DNA of 64,000 bases from Flammulina velutipes (taxonomy: Eukaryota; Basidiomycota; Agaricomycetes; Agaricales; Physalacriaceae): assembly GCA_011800155.1 (NCBI GenBank), contig CM022373.1, positions 62,001 to 126,000 of the forward strand. The letters run 5' to 3'. Below, piece after piece: positions 1 through 9,879 of the stretch; positions within the stretch are counted from its first letter, which is position 1, and each line of letters starts with the position of its first letter. The notes below the pieces were generated by a model. The model was not told the origin of the DNA, ran no database searches, and worked only from the letters and a program-made list of their open reading frames with translations. The position numbers were made by a program, and so were the translations under genes.

Positions 1-261
1 AACGGCGGTGACGATTGAATATACAGGTGCGCGGCGAAATAGTTGAAGATTTATATATACGACTCGGGTGCATGGAACGGACCAGGAGGTGAACGAACAA
101 ACTCGGAAACGGGAGGCCCGCACGAAAGGAACGAAGGATCTGTCACTGGATAGAAATTAAAAAGACAATATATAGACGACGGAGAGGAGGAAGGAGGAAG
201 GTATGGGTGTGAAGAATGATTAGGAGAGTAGCTCCAGCTTTGTTACAATGGTATGATAGTA

Positions 262-294
262 CATCAGCGGGGAGTCAAACCCCAGGCGCGGTCA
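262..294 (-). pseudogene. tRNA-Gly 3'-half relic
   Basis: On the minus strand this matches the T-arm and 3' acceptor of the tRNA-Gly at 749-833 (same gcggggagtc core) with a few substitutions. The anticodon half and 5' acceptor are missing. It is read as a decayed tRNA copy, not a functional gene. Confidence 0.6.
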
Positions 295-469
295 AAATAT
301 CCACGCTATCTACCCCACTGTGGGAACAGAGCTCGAGCGTAATTGAGCAGGGCGGCGGCGAACAGAACTGGTGTACGTACAGGGCCACCCGGAAGAGTTC
401 AGTTTCTCATTTATTGAATCGTGCGATGTGGATTTACATATCGGGATCGAAGAAAATACAGCTTGGGCT

Positions 470-535
470 GCGCAGCGGGGAGTCGAACCTCATGGATGTC
501 ATTTCGAACATGTGAAGGCCGTATGTTGTATTCCA
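470..535 (-). pseudogene. Decayed tRNA-Gly copy
   Basis: On the minus strand the T-loop, the stretch around aaggccg and the ATGTT of the D-arm can be lined up with the intact tRNA-Gly at 749-833. The acceptor and T-stems no longer pair and the CCC anticodon is lost. Both relics lie in the same orientation upstream of the intact gene, suggesting an old local array. Confidence 0.6.
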
Positions 536-748
536 AAAACTCGAAGTGGAGATCTACAACAACAGAGCGGTGAAACTTCCGGGAGGAGAATTGGCGTACG
601 GACCTCACATTAGTACGGGATGGTTGTGATTTGTGTTTCAAAAGCTACAAGTGGAGATTGGTGTGAGTGGAAGGAGGAGTGAGGGCACGGCGGAGAGAAG
701 AAAGAGACGAGGGCGGCGAAGAAAAATATGAATGAATGGAAATATGTA

Positions 749-833
749 TGCATCAGCGGGGAGTCGAACCCCGAGCGCGGTCATTGTCTGTGAGAAATGG
801 GAAGGCCGCATGTTACCGCTACACCACTGATGC
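749..833 (-). tRNA. tRNA-Gly(CCC) with 14-nt intron
   Basis: The 85-nt gene has a 7-bp acceptor stem (GCATCAG/CTGATGC), discriminator A, a D-arm of the GTGTAGCGGTAAC type and a T-arm with loop TTCGACT. The anticodon loop reads TTCCCA before a 14-nt intron at the usual place after position 37, so the anticodon is CCC. The mature length is 71 nt. One C-A mismatch sits in the anticodon stem, and the copy at 10180 has the same mismatch. Confidence 0.85.
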
Positions 834-903
834 TTATGTAGAGAATAGAATGAGATCGTGTGAAAGAGATAGTGATGCGCGCGAGGACTGGAGGACCACC
901 CGC

Positions 904-977
904 GGCCGACTAGCTCAGCTGGTTAGAGCGTCGTGCTAATAACGCGAAGGTCTTGGGTTCGATCCCCACGTTGGCCA
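904..977 (+). tRNA. tRNA-Ile(AAU)
   Basis: A 74-nt intronless cloverleaf: acceptor GGCCGAC pairs with GTTGGCC including one wobble, discriminator A, T-loop TTCGATC. The anticodon loop GCTAATAAC gives AAU, decoding isoleucine. The gene at 15439-15512 on the other strand appears identical. Confidence 0.93.
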
Positions 978-1103
978 ATAGAACATGCCGGTATCCAAAT
1001 TTTGCCTCGGAGGTCAGATCACGCTCTGACACGTCCGTGGGAACGCACGTGCCACGTCAGTCCATCTGTCCGATCATCTTGCTTTCAAGTTCTTCCATCT
1101 ACC

Positions 1104-2044
1104 ATGCATACACTCATCCTCCCATTACTCCTGCTCCCACTCGTATCATGCGGACTCTTCCCGCCTTCTGGGCCCGTGAAGCCTCTGACGGCGACGACGT
1201 TCAAAAAAGCGATGCGGGCGAACGAGACGTCGCTGGTAGCGTTCGTGGCCCCCTGGTGCGGCCACTGCCAACGCATGACCCCCGAGCTGACCAAAGCCGC
1301 CACGGGCCTCTCCCCCCTCATCCCCGTCTACGCAGTCGACTGCGACGACGAAGGAAACAAACGCCTATGCGCCGAACAAGGCGTGCAGGGGTTCCCGACT
1401 GTGAAGGTATTCCCGCGCGGCAAGGCGCTGCCTCCGATCACGTACGACAGCGGGGAACGCACGGCGGGGAAGTTGGCCAAGTTTGCGAAGCTGCGGGTTC
1501 CGAATAAGGTCCGCAAGCTTAAGGGTTTGCCTGAGGAGGCGGGAGGGCAGGTGGTGTTGAAGGAGAAGAAGGTGCAGGCGGTGTTGGTGACGGCGGCGAG
1601 TACGACCAAGGTGCCGCTCCTCTGGAAGGTCCTGGCCAACGCCTTTGGGGACGAGCTGTCGTTTGGGGTGTTCAAGGGCGCGCAGGAGGAGGGCAGCGAG
1701 GTGCGGCTGTATCTCCCTGGGGAGACCCGGCATGTCGTGTATCCTGGTACGTCCCCCTCTGGCTCTGCCGCCATTGATTAATGACGTGTGTGTTTGCAGG
1801 CGAAACGAAGCTGGAGCCGCTCTCGGCGTTCTTCAAGTCTCTCATCGACGACCCAACCGTTCTCCTCGATCTATTCCCCGCTCCCTCAGAGGAGTCTACG
1901 TCTGTACCTCCCTCCGAAGAGTCCGCACCCGTCGAATCGACACCTTCGGACGAGCCCACGCCCTCGGAAGAGCCGATACCCGCCGCCTCGACGGCCTCGG
2001 AAGACGCGATACCGTCGCCCTCTGACGCTCACGACGAGCTATAA
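1104..2044 (+). CDS. ER-retained thioredoxin-domain (PDI-like) protein
   Basis: Two exons (1104-1746, 1800-2044; 53-nt GT..AG intron) encode about 295 residues. The N terminus is a hydrophobic signal peptide (MHTLILPLLLLPLVSCG). One thioredoxin domain follows with the redox motif APWCGHC near residue 50 and the cis-Pro loop GFPTVKVF. The C-terminal tail is acidic and Ser/Pro-rich and ends in HDEL, the fungal ER-retrieval signal. It is therefore inferred to be a lumenal thiol oxidoreductase of the PDI/MPD1 type helping disulfide formation. The ATG chosen is the one that starts the signal peptide; the frame is open further upstream but runs through the tRNA-Ile gene. Decayed copies of its 3' end lie at 2150-2370 and 9880-9990. 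Confidence 0.9.
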
Positions 2045-2149
2045 CATATCCTGTATTTACTTTTGCTTGGAATACAACTCCTTCCACCCATCACTTGCTC
2101 GTATATGCGTGCAATCTTGCGATCCATGTCTCTCCCGTAGGGTGTATGT

Positions 2150-2370
2150 GTGTATTGTATTGCACGTCATCTCATCTTCCGCTTTGCAGAAACCACTGCG
2201 TTCGTAGAGTTGGGGAAGCCTAAAACACTGCCTCTGCATCTCTCTTCCTCGACGACGCGAGCATCTACAGTATTCCCCGCGCCTGCTACGTCCTCCACCG
2301 CCGAACCCACACGACGCACATATCGTATATTTACTTCTCCTTGGAATACAACGCCTTCCATCCACCCATC
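2150..2370 (+). pseudogene. Decayed copy of the PDI-like gene 3' end
   Basis: The stretch begins with a pyrimidine run and tttgcag, like the intron end of the upstream gene, followed by an exon-2-like segment and then a near copy of its 3' UTR (…TTGGAATACAACGCCTTCCA against …TTGGAATACAACTCCTTCCA at 2067-2086). The frame is lost and there is no HDEL. It looks like an old partial tandem duplication. Confidence 0.5.
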
Positions 2371-2606
2371 TGCTTCTTACGTACCTAAATCTTTCCCGCT
2401 ATATATCAGCACCGCGGCTTCCGACACCTTTGCGCGTTCCCTTTCACTAAGGTCCTCCACTTGGATCGGACCGATCAAAGTCTCACGCTGCTTCTCTTCA
2501 CTTCCTGTGTTCTCAAGGCTCAGTTGGGATAATGGTTTTTCCAAGCTGTTGACAGAATGGGTTAACTCACTCTTTCCCATGCCATGTGACTCTACTTTTG
2601 GTCAAC
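2371..2606. other. Flank between PDI relic and Ngaro element
   Basis: I recognise no gene or structure in this 236-nt stretch. It is the left flank of the retrotransposon. Confidence 0.4.
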
Positions 2607-2822
2607 TGCTAGCTAGCTCTGGCGAGGAACGAGCCAGTCTAGCGCTAGATAAGTTAGAGTAGAATAAAACATGTACTTGAGCCAACTGACCTCAATGTCG
2701 GATGCCAGAATTCGACCACGTGAACTCCTTCAAGCCGGATCAGTTGGCGTTGGACGCGCCATCGCTCCTTGCTCCGCGCATTCATCTTCACTCAACTCTG
2801 TTGCTCTTCGTTTCGCGTTTTG
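2607..2822 (+). repeat. Ngaro left split repeat A1
   Basis: This 216-nt block starts tgctagctag and ends cgcgttttg. It recurs, apparently without change, at 8352-8567 and 8922-9137. It immediately precedes ORF1 and probably contains the promoter and transcript start. Confidence 0.93.
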
Positions 2823-2849
2823 AACTTCCTAAATCCTCAAGCTGCTTCG

Positions 2850-4298
2850 ATGTCTTTACTCCCCAACGCTCGCATTATTGGTCCCATCCCGGACTCGTTC
2901 GATTTCGCGGCGAGACTTGTCGAACCACCCGCTCTCAACATTTTGGCCCTCGGCCTCATCACCAGAAACAAGGAGAATGTCATCCTCGAGCTACGGAACG
3001 AAGCCAGCATCTCCCAGACGGTCAAATGCCAACTGGCGACACCTCGCGCGCCAACGGACGACGTTGGCCCCGCCTTGCATGCATTCTACGCGTATACGAC
3101 GGCGGAGCTGGATGCTATGGTAGCAGATGAGCAATACATCACGGCCTGTGGCCCCATTCCTTTCTGGCTCCGTTCTGAAATTTCAGCAGCCAGAACCAAA
3201 CGCGATGCAGAGAAGGAAGAGAAGAGAGAGGAGCGGTTAAAGAAGAAGGACCAGAGGGAGGATGGTCAGATACTCAAGCACTCAATGGGACCCGCTGCGA
3301 CAGCCGAGTTCGACATGTTTGGCAACGCGACAGCACCTATTCCCGACGCATATATGGCCGCTCTGAAGGCACGACAGATTCCTCCCATTCACTTCTGGAC
3401 GAACGAACACATTGCTGAGGTCTTTCGCAATCCGGCTATCCTCTCAATCAAGGACTACAAACCTCAACGCACATCGAAGGATTCAGACCCGAGGACAGTG
3501 TCCGTCGTCGACATCGAGAAGATGGTCAAGAAATGGGGCTCTGATGAGTTACACACATGTCTGTCGACATACTCTGACTATCTCGAAGCTCTCAGCAACA
3601 TCCTTCGCGCTCTTAAGCACATCTGCATTCCAGCCGACCCCTCCGTGCCAGGCTCATTCTGCATAGCCGATGAATTCGAGACGCACATCAAGTTCATGGC
3701 GACATTCCCTGATCCTGCTATTTCTTACCCTCTCTGGTACCCTTGGGAGCGCTCGCAGGCTACGCGGATTCTAGTCTGCTCTGAACGATTCAATTTAGGT
3801 TTCTATCAATCTGAATCCTCCTTCTACCGAGGCATGTACCGTTTCGACGGACTGGCCTCCATGATCTCCAAACGTCCTGCCCCTTCCTCGTATTCCCAGA
3901 ACGACTCTCGTCAGGCAAAGCAGCAGCGTACACAATATCAGCAAGCTCCTAATTCCTTTCGCAACGACGCTTCGAGTTCCTTTCGAGGCGACACAACACG
4001 CTCGTCGACACCCTCGTGCCTCGTATGTGGCGGGCCTCACGTTGTCCGACAGCATCCGTCAACCAGCACCGCCTTCGCCGACGGGAAGCCATACTTCAGC
4101 GCGTTCAGACATGGATCACTCTGGATTGCTCGTGTCTCAGGAAACGGCGGCGACTCGCGAAAAATTTGTGTCTATTTCAACTTCGCTGGAAAAGGATGCA
4201 CGACGAATCACTCCCAAGCCGAGTACCTTCACGTCTGCTCTCTCTGTGGTTCCAAAGAGCATGGCGCGTTTGCCTGCATCGCGCATAAGCCAAACTGA
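2850..4298 (+). CDS. Ngaro ORF1 (Gag-like, zinc knuckle)
   Basis: The protein is about 482 residues from the first ATG after the A1 repeat. The middle is basic and charged (a KREERLKKKDQRE-type run near residue 130). The C-terminal third has Cys/His motifs: CLVCGGPH, a C..C..H-rich segment, and a terminal CSLCGSKEHGAFAC that fits the CX2CX4HX4C zinc knuckle of Gag nucleic-acid-binding domains. It is inferred to package element RNA. Its end overlaps the RT frame by about 270 nt in the +1 frame, so the RT is probably made by frameshifting, reinitiation or splicing. Confidence 0.8.
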   Translation: MSLLPNARIIGPIPDSFDFAARLVEPPALNILALGLITRNKENVILELRNEASISQTVKCQLATPRAPTDDVGPALHAFYAYTTAELDAMVADEQYITACGPIPFWLRSEISAARTKRDAEKEEKREERLKKKDQREDGQILKHSMGPAATAEFDMFGNATAPIPDAYMAALKARQIPPIHFWTNEHIAEVFRNPAILSIKDYKPQRTSKDSDPRTVSVVDIEKMVKKWGSDELHTCLSTYSDYLEALSNILRALKHICIPADPSVPGSFCIADEFETHIKFMATFPDPAISYPLWYPWERSQATRILVCSERFNLGFYQSESSFYRGMYRFDGLASMISKRPAPSSYSQNDSRQAKQQRTQYQQAPNSFRNDASSSFRGDTTRSSTPSCLVCGGPHVVRQHPSTSTAFADGKPYFSAFRHGSLWIARVSGNGGDSRKICVYFNFAGKGCTTNHSQAEYLHVCSLCGSKEHGAFACIAHKPN

Positions 4299-6210
4299 TT
4301 CTTTGCCGCCTTTGCTACCACACCCTATCTTCGAGCGGACACCTCTCATCTATCCCGACCTCTCGCACACTATTCACCTACGCCCTCGCTCTGCAAATTG
4401 CTCTGATTCCGACGCTTCCATCTACAGCAGAATCATTACTCCGTACCACCCAATCGCATTCGCACATGCACTTAATAAACATCACATTACCCATGAATTC
4501 CCGTCCCTCATCAAGAACCTTCAGCATGGTTTCCCCATTGGCGAGATGCCTCTTCTTCTGTCAACTATCATTATTCGCAATCATCCGTCGGTGGCAGAGC
4601 ACCCGGACGCGGTTCAGGATTACATCACGACCGAGTTGGGCATGGACCGTATGTCAGGCCCTTTCACGCAACAGGAGACAGAGCGCATCCTGCGCGGTCC
4701 ATTTATGTCGTCGCCCTTAATTGTGGCGATCCAGGACCAAGGTCCGGACTTACCTGTAAAGAAGCGAGTATGCCGAAATCTGTCTAAGGGTGACAAGACT
4801 TCGGGAACTGGATCAGTGAATAGTTTCGTGGAGAAAGATCTTTTTCCGACTCATTTTGACATGGCGACACGCGTGGCAGAAGTGGTGAGCTATTCCACCT
4901 TTTTGTTCCTCCTTTACCGTCATTTAGCGTCACGATTTCACGCATTTTCACGCTCTCACGCTTCATGTTGTCTTGTTCAAGTTTCAAGTTATGCTCATGT
5001 TCATGTTCAGATTGCTTCTGCTCCCGAGGGGACACAAGCTTGTGCTTTTGATATCGAAGCGTTTCATCGCACCTGCCCTGTGCACCCCGCCCACAAACCC
5101 TATCTGGTGGTCGAATTTCAAGGCCATTTTTATATCGATCATGTTCACCCTTTCGGACTCGCCACCGCAAGCAGCAACTCGGGCCAAATTGCAAACGCGT
5201 TGGTTCGCATTTGGGATTTGGAGTGGAAAGGTGCCGGACTGGTGTTGAAATACGAAGACGACATGTCGAACCTTCGTTTCCCTTTGACTTCCACCAACGA
5301 CGACACTCACTCTTTCCTTTTCTCACGCGATGAATCGGTGGAGCTAGTCCAGGAGCTCGGCACTCCCTGGCATCCACGAAAATGCGGCCGAGAGTTCCTG
5401 GAGATGATGGTCTTCATTGGCTTCCTATGGGATATTCGACGTAGGCGCGTCTCTTTGCCGGAGCCCAAGCGACGAAAGTTCTTGGCACGGGTTACAGGCC
5501 TTTTGGAGAAGAAGGGTTCGCACATTCCTCTTCTTGACCTTCAGAAGGTTCATGGCTCCCTCGTCCACGTCGCCTTTATCTACCGACATGGCACATCCCA
5601 CCTACCGGCCTTTTCTAACGCGATCGCAGCCTACCCAAACAACTTCGCGACTCGCCATCTCTCAGGCAAGGTTGTCAAGGCCCTTCAATGGTGGCAGAAA
5701 GAGCTCAGCGAGCCATCGTTCTTTTGCCAACTCAAGCCGCTCCCGCCGCTGGAGGATCTCAAAATTTATGTGGACGCCTCAACATCGTGGGGTATTGGCA
5801 TCACCCTCGGTACTTCATGGTACGCCTTCAAGCTTCGAGATGGATGGAAGTACGCAGCCGATTCACCGCGTGATATCTGCTGGCTCGAGGCGGTTGCACT
5901 AGAGCTCCTGCTCTATTTCCTGGAGCAACATGGTTTCCACGACCGTCATCTTCTCATCCACTCCGACAATAACGGCGCCATCGGCGCTCACTCCAAAGGT
6001 CGCAGCTCTCATGACGAAATCAACCTGTGTGTGCGGCGCACACAAACGGTTGAGCTCACGCACTCTATCACTCCTTCCTTCGTCTACATCGCGTCAGCGC
6101 TCAACCCAGCGGACGCACTATCGCGAGGTGTTCTCCCTTCATCCACCTCACGACTCACTCGTTCATTCAATTTACCGCGGGACCTCGAAGGTGCCCTGCT
6201 TGATGCATAG
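4027..6210 (+). CDS. Ngaro reverse transcriptase / RNase H
   Basis: The open frame is 727 codons; the true start is unclear because the first ~90 codons overlap ORF1. RT motif A is AFDIEAFHRT, motif B region HPFGLATASSNSGQ, and the catalytic YxDD is KYEDDM. RNase H follows with its acidic residues in VDAST, EAVALELL, HSDNNGA and NPADALSRG. All catalytic positions are present. A GT..AG segment at 4885-5010 interrupts the RT just before motif A without breaking the frame (see separate entry). The product would copy element RNA into DNA; the downstream recombinase, rather than an integrase, would insert it. Confidence 0.9.
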   Translation: MAGLTLSDSIRQPAPPSPTGSHTSARSDMDHSGLLVSQETAATREKFVSISTSLEKDARRITPKPSTFTSALSVVPKSMARLPASRISQTDSLPPLLPHPIFERTPLIYPDLSHTIHLRPRSANCSDSDASIYSRIITPYHPIAFAHALNKHHITHEFPSLIKNLQHGFPIGEMPLLLSTIIIRNHPSVAEHPDAVQDYITTELGMDRMSGPFTQQETERILRGPFMSSPLIVAIQDQGPDLPVKKRVCRNLSKGDKTSGTGSVNSFVEKDLFPTHFDMATRVAEVVSYSTFLFLLYRHLASRFHAFSRSHASCCLVQVSSYAHVHVQIASAPEGTQACAFDIEAFHRTCPVHPAHKPYLVVEFQGHFYIDHVHPFGLATASSNSGQIANALVRIWDLEWKGAGLVLKYEDDMSNLRFPLTSTNDDTHSFLFSRDESVELVQELGTPWHPRKCGREFLEMMVFIGFLWDIRRRRVSLPEPKRRKFLARVTGLLEKKGSHIPLLDLQKVHGSLVHVAFIYRHGTSHLPAFSNAIAAYPNNFATRHLSGKVVKALQWWQKELSEPSFFCQLKPLPPLEDLKIYVDASTSWGIGITLGTSWYAFKLRDGWKYAADSPRDICWLEAVALELLLYFLEQHGFHDRHLLIHSDNNGAIGAHSKGRSSHDEINLCVRRTQTVELTHSITPSFVYIASALNPADALSRGVLPSSTSRLTRSFNLPRDLEGALLDA
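4885..5010 (+). other. Putative in-frame intron in the RT gene
   Basis: The 126-nt segment begins gtgagc and ends gttcag, is phase 0 and a multiple of three, and has no stop codon. Its translation is a hydrophobic and Ser/His-rich stretch with no place in the RT fold. Removing it joins ATRVAEV directly to IASAPEG…AFDIEAF, the expected spacing before motif A. Spliceosomal introns are known in DIRS-like and Penelope-like retroelements. Confidence 0.65.
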
Positions 6211-6455
6211 ACGCCATGCTCCCAATACCCCGCCTCGTAGGTCTCTTCTTTGTCGCAACCTGTTCCTTTGCTAACCTGCTCTAGTTTCATGTTCGTTTAA
6301 TGCTTCCCAATGCTTTCATGTAACCTTATTGTGCTTTCACGTAGTTAATGCTTTGTACTTATGCTCACGGACACGGAATAAAATATGCTCCCGTTTATTG
6401 GTTGATTGATGTCAATCCCTGATTTGCGATCACCTGCACCTCACGTCCTACCATC

Positions 6456-7931
6456 ATGTCACTGGCATTGTCCACTCCTACCAGTGGCAGATTCATACAG
6501 TCTCCGCAGGGCGTCCCCTCAATGAATGCTACACGTTTTATATTGCCCTCTTTGACTCCTGTGAGCGCCCTCTCAACGCGCTTTGTTTCGGCGCCAGTGG
6601 TCTCACCTCGCACCCTGCCAGAGCAGAGCTCTTCACGTTCCTTTGTCTCAAATCCAACTCCCTTGTCCATACTCCACCCAACCTCACTCGTGCCACCTTC
6701 AGATGTTGAATCACGACTGGTCGACACACGTCTAGCAGCTTCACGTTGTCTACGCGGGATCAGAGCACGGAAATCGAAGGACGGCTGCAGCATTACCTCC
6801 AGCCCATATCGCCCTCATGTTCCAGCAGACAGACGTCTATTCTTATGGACGACACCTTATTCTCGCGTCTCTCAACAGCGCACAGACGATGACATCCCCC
6901 TCCATCTTCATTCTCTAGCCCTCTCCAAGGTCGCGAACTCAGTGGTCGAAAATACGCGAGGTGTTTATGGTGCGGGCCTGCTTCGCTTCACGCAGTTCTG
7001 CGATTTTCACTCTATCCCGGAGTCTAAGCGCATGCCGGCCCCCGCTGTTCTACTGGCAGCTTTCGCTGCATCAGCGTGTGGTACGGGTTCGGCGGCACGC
7101 CTCAAGAACTGGATGGCGGGTTTGGCATTCTGGCACAAGGTGAACTGTGCACCATGGCACGGAAAGGACGAATGGGTTCCACTCATCTTGCGGGCTTCAA
7201 TCAAGGAGGGACACTCTTTCCGTCGTCCTCCTCGCGGACCAGTGACACTCGAGCATCTTCGAGCACTTCGGGAGCGGATTGATATCACGACTCCTCGAGG
7301 GGCGGCCATATGGGCAGCAGCACTGGCGGCTTTCTGGGGTTGTAGGCGTCTTGGCGAACTGCTCATTCGCTCTCTCGCCACCTTCAATCCCGCGCATGAT
7401 GTTACACGAAGTACATCCATTACCATCACGGAGACTGCAGGTCGCCTCGTTATTTCAATCTTCCTCCCATGGACCAAGACGACAGGCTCGCAGGGTGGAC
7501 GTCTGATCCTCACGCAGACAGGTGACGACCTCTGTCCAGTGGCGGCGTTCAAGAATCATTTGAATGTTAATGGCTCTCCCCCTCCACGGACACCTCTCTT
7601 TGCATTTCGCAATGGCACCACATGGTCTCACCTCACCAAGACAGACTTCCTGACATCGACAATCAAGATCTTCCAGACTGCCGGACTACAGCATGTCTTT
7701 GGGCACAGCTATCGAATCGGCGGCTCGGTACACCTCCTATCCACAGGTGTGGAGTCCGAGGTGGTCATGAAGCTTGGGGGCTGGTCGTCGATGTGTTTCC
7801 TCATTTATTGGCGTCGTCTGGAGAAGATCATACCTACCGCGCTGGTCAAAGCTTGGGCCTCACGTATTTCATCGTTCATATCATCGCACAACTTAGCTAG
7901 TGACTTGGAAGACTTTGAAAGCCTTATTTGA
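6456..7931 (+). CDS. Ngaro tyrosine recombinase
   Basis: The 491-residue protein has a variable N-terminal ~130 residues, a core-binding region, and a catalytic domain with the R-H-R-(H/W)-Y set: first Arg in FWGCRRLGELL, H-x-x-R in GHSYRIGG, Trp in LGGWSS and the nucleophile Tyr in FLIYWRRL. This is the YR fold of DIRS/Ngaro elements. It would integrate the circular or linear cDNA through the split repeats. It lies 245 nt after the RT stop in the same orientation and ends 104 nt before repeat B1. Confidence 0.9.
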   Translation: MSLALSTPTSGRFIQSPQGVPSMNATRFILPSLTPVSALSTRFVSAPVVSPRTLPEQSSSRSFVSNPTPLSILHPTSLVPPSDVESRLVDTRLAASRCLRGIRARKSKDGCSITSSPYRPHVPADRRLFLWTTPYSRVSQQRTDDDIPLHLHSLALSKVANSVVENTRGVYGAGLLRFTQFCDFHSIPESKRMPAPAVLLAAFAASACGTGSAARLKNWMAGLAFWHKVNCAPWHGKDEWVPLILRASIKEGHSFRRPPRGPVTLEHLRALRERIDITTPRGAAIWAAALAAFWGCRRLGELLIRSLATFNPAHDVTRSTSITITETAGRLVISIFLPWTKTTGSQGGRLILTQTGDDLCPVAAFKNHLNVNGSPPPRTPLFAFRNGTTWSHLTKTDFLTSTIKIFQTAGLQHVFGHSYRIGGSVHLLSTGVESEVVMKLGGWSSMCFLIYWRRLEKIIPTALVKAWASRISSFISSHNLASDLEDFESLI

Positions 7932-8035
7932 TGATTAATCAGTCTTGCATCCTCCGCAGCTTTCCCTGTGTGAGGTTCCGGCCTTCCTGATTGTGTCCGG
8001 ACGCGAGCTTTGGCTCTGGGGAGCGCTGCTCCGGT

Positions 8036-9491
8036 GTGGTTGTGCCTGACCCAATCAGTGGTCCTTCCCTTTTTCAGGTGCAGCACCGTGTCGTGTATGA
8101 GCTTCCGGCCCCAGGCGTTGTTCCATTTTCGTTCGTGCTTCCCACCCGTTGTGTGGCGCACCCAACGCTTGACTTATTTCCCCTGGCCGGCGGCTCTCCA
8201 CCCGCAACCCCCTTTTCTCAGTTGTCATCACAGAAGGTCTACTCAAATTTACAATCCATTCATTCATGTATAGCAGTCCTCAGAATACAATTGTAGTTTG
8301 TATTCCTCTGATTTCGAGTCCACAAGTACGGTGTGATCGTAGCTAACTTATTGCTAGCTAGCTCTGGCGAGGAACGAGCCAGTCTAGCGCTAGATAAGTT
8401 AGAGTAGAATAAAACATGTACTTGAGCCAACTGACCTCAATGTCGGATGCCAGAATTCGACCACGTGAACTCCTTCAAGCCGGATCAGTTGGCGTTGGAC
8501 GCGCCATCGCTCCTTGCTCCGCGCATTCATCTTCACTCAACTCTGTTGCTCTTCGTTTCGCGTTTTGCCCACCCTCCTCTTCCCTCGATTCCGCGCTTTC
8601 ACGCGGTGGTTGTGCCTGACCCAATCAGTGGTCCTTCCCTTTTTCAGGTGCAGCACCGTGTCGTGTATGAGCTTCCGGCCCCAGGCGTTGTTCCATTTTC
8701 GTTCGTGCTTCCCACCCGTTGTGTGGCGCACCCAACGCTTGACTTATTTCCCCTGGCCGGCGGCTCTCCACCCGCAACCCCCTTTTCTCAGTTGTCATCA
8801 CAGAAGGTCTACTCAAATTTACAATCCATTCATTCATGTATAGCAGTCCTCAGAATACAATTGTAGTTTGTATTCCTCTGATTTCGAGTCCACAAGTACG
8901 GTGTGATCGTAGCTAACTTATTGCTAGCTAGCTCTGGCGAGGAACGAGCCAGTCTAGCGCTAGATAAGTTAGAGTAGAATAAAACATGTACTTGAGCCAA
9001 CTGACCTCAATGTCGGATGCCAGAATTCGACCACGTGAACTCCTTCAAGCCGGATCAGTTGGCGTTGGACGCGCCATCGCTCCTTGCTCCGCGCATTCAT
9101 CTTCACTCAACTCTGTTGCTCTTCGTTTCGCGTTTTGCCCACCCTCCTCTTCCCTCGATTCCGCGCTTTCACGCGGTGGTTGTGCCTGACCCAATCAGTG
9201 GTCCTTCCCTTTTTCAGGTGCAGCACCGTGTCGTGTATGAGCTTCCGGCCCCAGGCGTTGTTCCATTTTCGTTCGTGCTTCCCACCCGTTGTGTGGCGCA
9301 CCCAACGCTTGACTTATTTCCCCTGGCCGGCGGCTCTCCACCCGCAACCCCCTTTTCTCAGTTGTCATCACAGAAGGTCTACTCAAATTTACAATCCATT
9401 CATTCATGTATAGCAGTCCTCAGAATACAATTGTAGTTTGTATTCCTCTGATTTCGAGTCCACAAGTACGGTGTGATCGTAGCTAACTTAT
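8036..9491 (+). repeat. Ngaro right repeats B1-A2-B2-A3-B3
   Basis: B (316 nt, starts gtggttgtgcc, ends ctaacttat) lies at 8036-8351, 8606-8921 and 9176-9491. A (216 nt) lies at 8352-8567 and 8922-9137. A 38-nt linker follows each A (8568-8605, 9138-9175) and is absent from A1 and B1. The period is exactly 570 nt and the copies look identical, so the extra unit is recent. Short open frames inside it repeat with the unit and are not genes. Confidence 0.95.
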
Positions 9492-9879
9492 CACCTCGTT
9501 CGTCTCTGCGCCGAAAAATAAATTGCTACCAAGTAAGTATTTTTGTCAGAAACTCCCGTCCCCTGGTCCTTGTCGCCAGGACCGCTCGCATCATATCCGC
9601 TTCCGAGCTCCGAGGCAGATACGGACTTCACCAAGGACGACGAGAACACGCTGGCCTCCGCGTCTTTGCCTGTACGCGCTCTGTCCATCCATTCTGCAGT
9701 GTTTCCCGAGTCCCTCTTTCCAATCCATAACGTTCATTCTTCGGGGTGCCCGTCGCACGACTGTCTCCTCCTTTCCGTCCTTATGAGGTTTTCCCCCTTA
9801 TGAGGTTTTCGCCCTACGCACCAGTTAGTGCTGGGGATCGAACCCGGGTGTATCATACAACGTACCATACCATCGATAC
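9492..9879. other. Right flank of the Ngaro element
   Basis: I recognise no gene. Around 9835-9855 there is a T-arm-like string (ctggggatcgaacccggg on the complementary sense) with no convincing cloverleaf around it. Confidence 0.4.

Larger units (their letters stand above)
1..748. other. Non-coding stretch with two tRNA relics
   Basis: I see no gene here apart from the two decayed tRNA-Gly fragments listed separately. The sequence is purine-rich on the plus strand, and the short open frames carry no recognisable protein. Confidence 0.5.
2607..9491 (+). mobile_element. Ngaro-type tyrosine-recombinase retrotransposon
   Basis: The ~6.9-kb element carries, in order, a zinc-knuckle ORF1 (2850-4298), RT/RNase H (4027-6210) and a tyrosine recombinase (6456-7931), all on the plus strand. 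It has no LTRs and no DDE integrase. Its ends are split direct repeats: A1 (2607-2822) on the left, B1-A2-B2-A3-B3 (8036-9491) on the right. Ngaro elements are known for the order A1-ORFs-B1-A2-B2, so this copy has one extra 570-bp unit. No methyltransferase domain was seen, which argues against DIRS/PAT. No target-site duplication was found, as expected for recombinase-mediated integration. All three reading frames are open, so the copy may be fairly young. Confidence 0.9.

Noticed and set aside
8447..9436. Repeated open frames of 139 codons in the right end of the Ngaro element
   Set aside because: They recur exactly with the 570-bp repeat, lie in non-coding split repeats and carry no domain.
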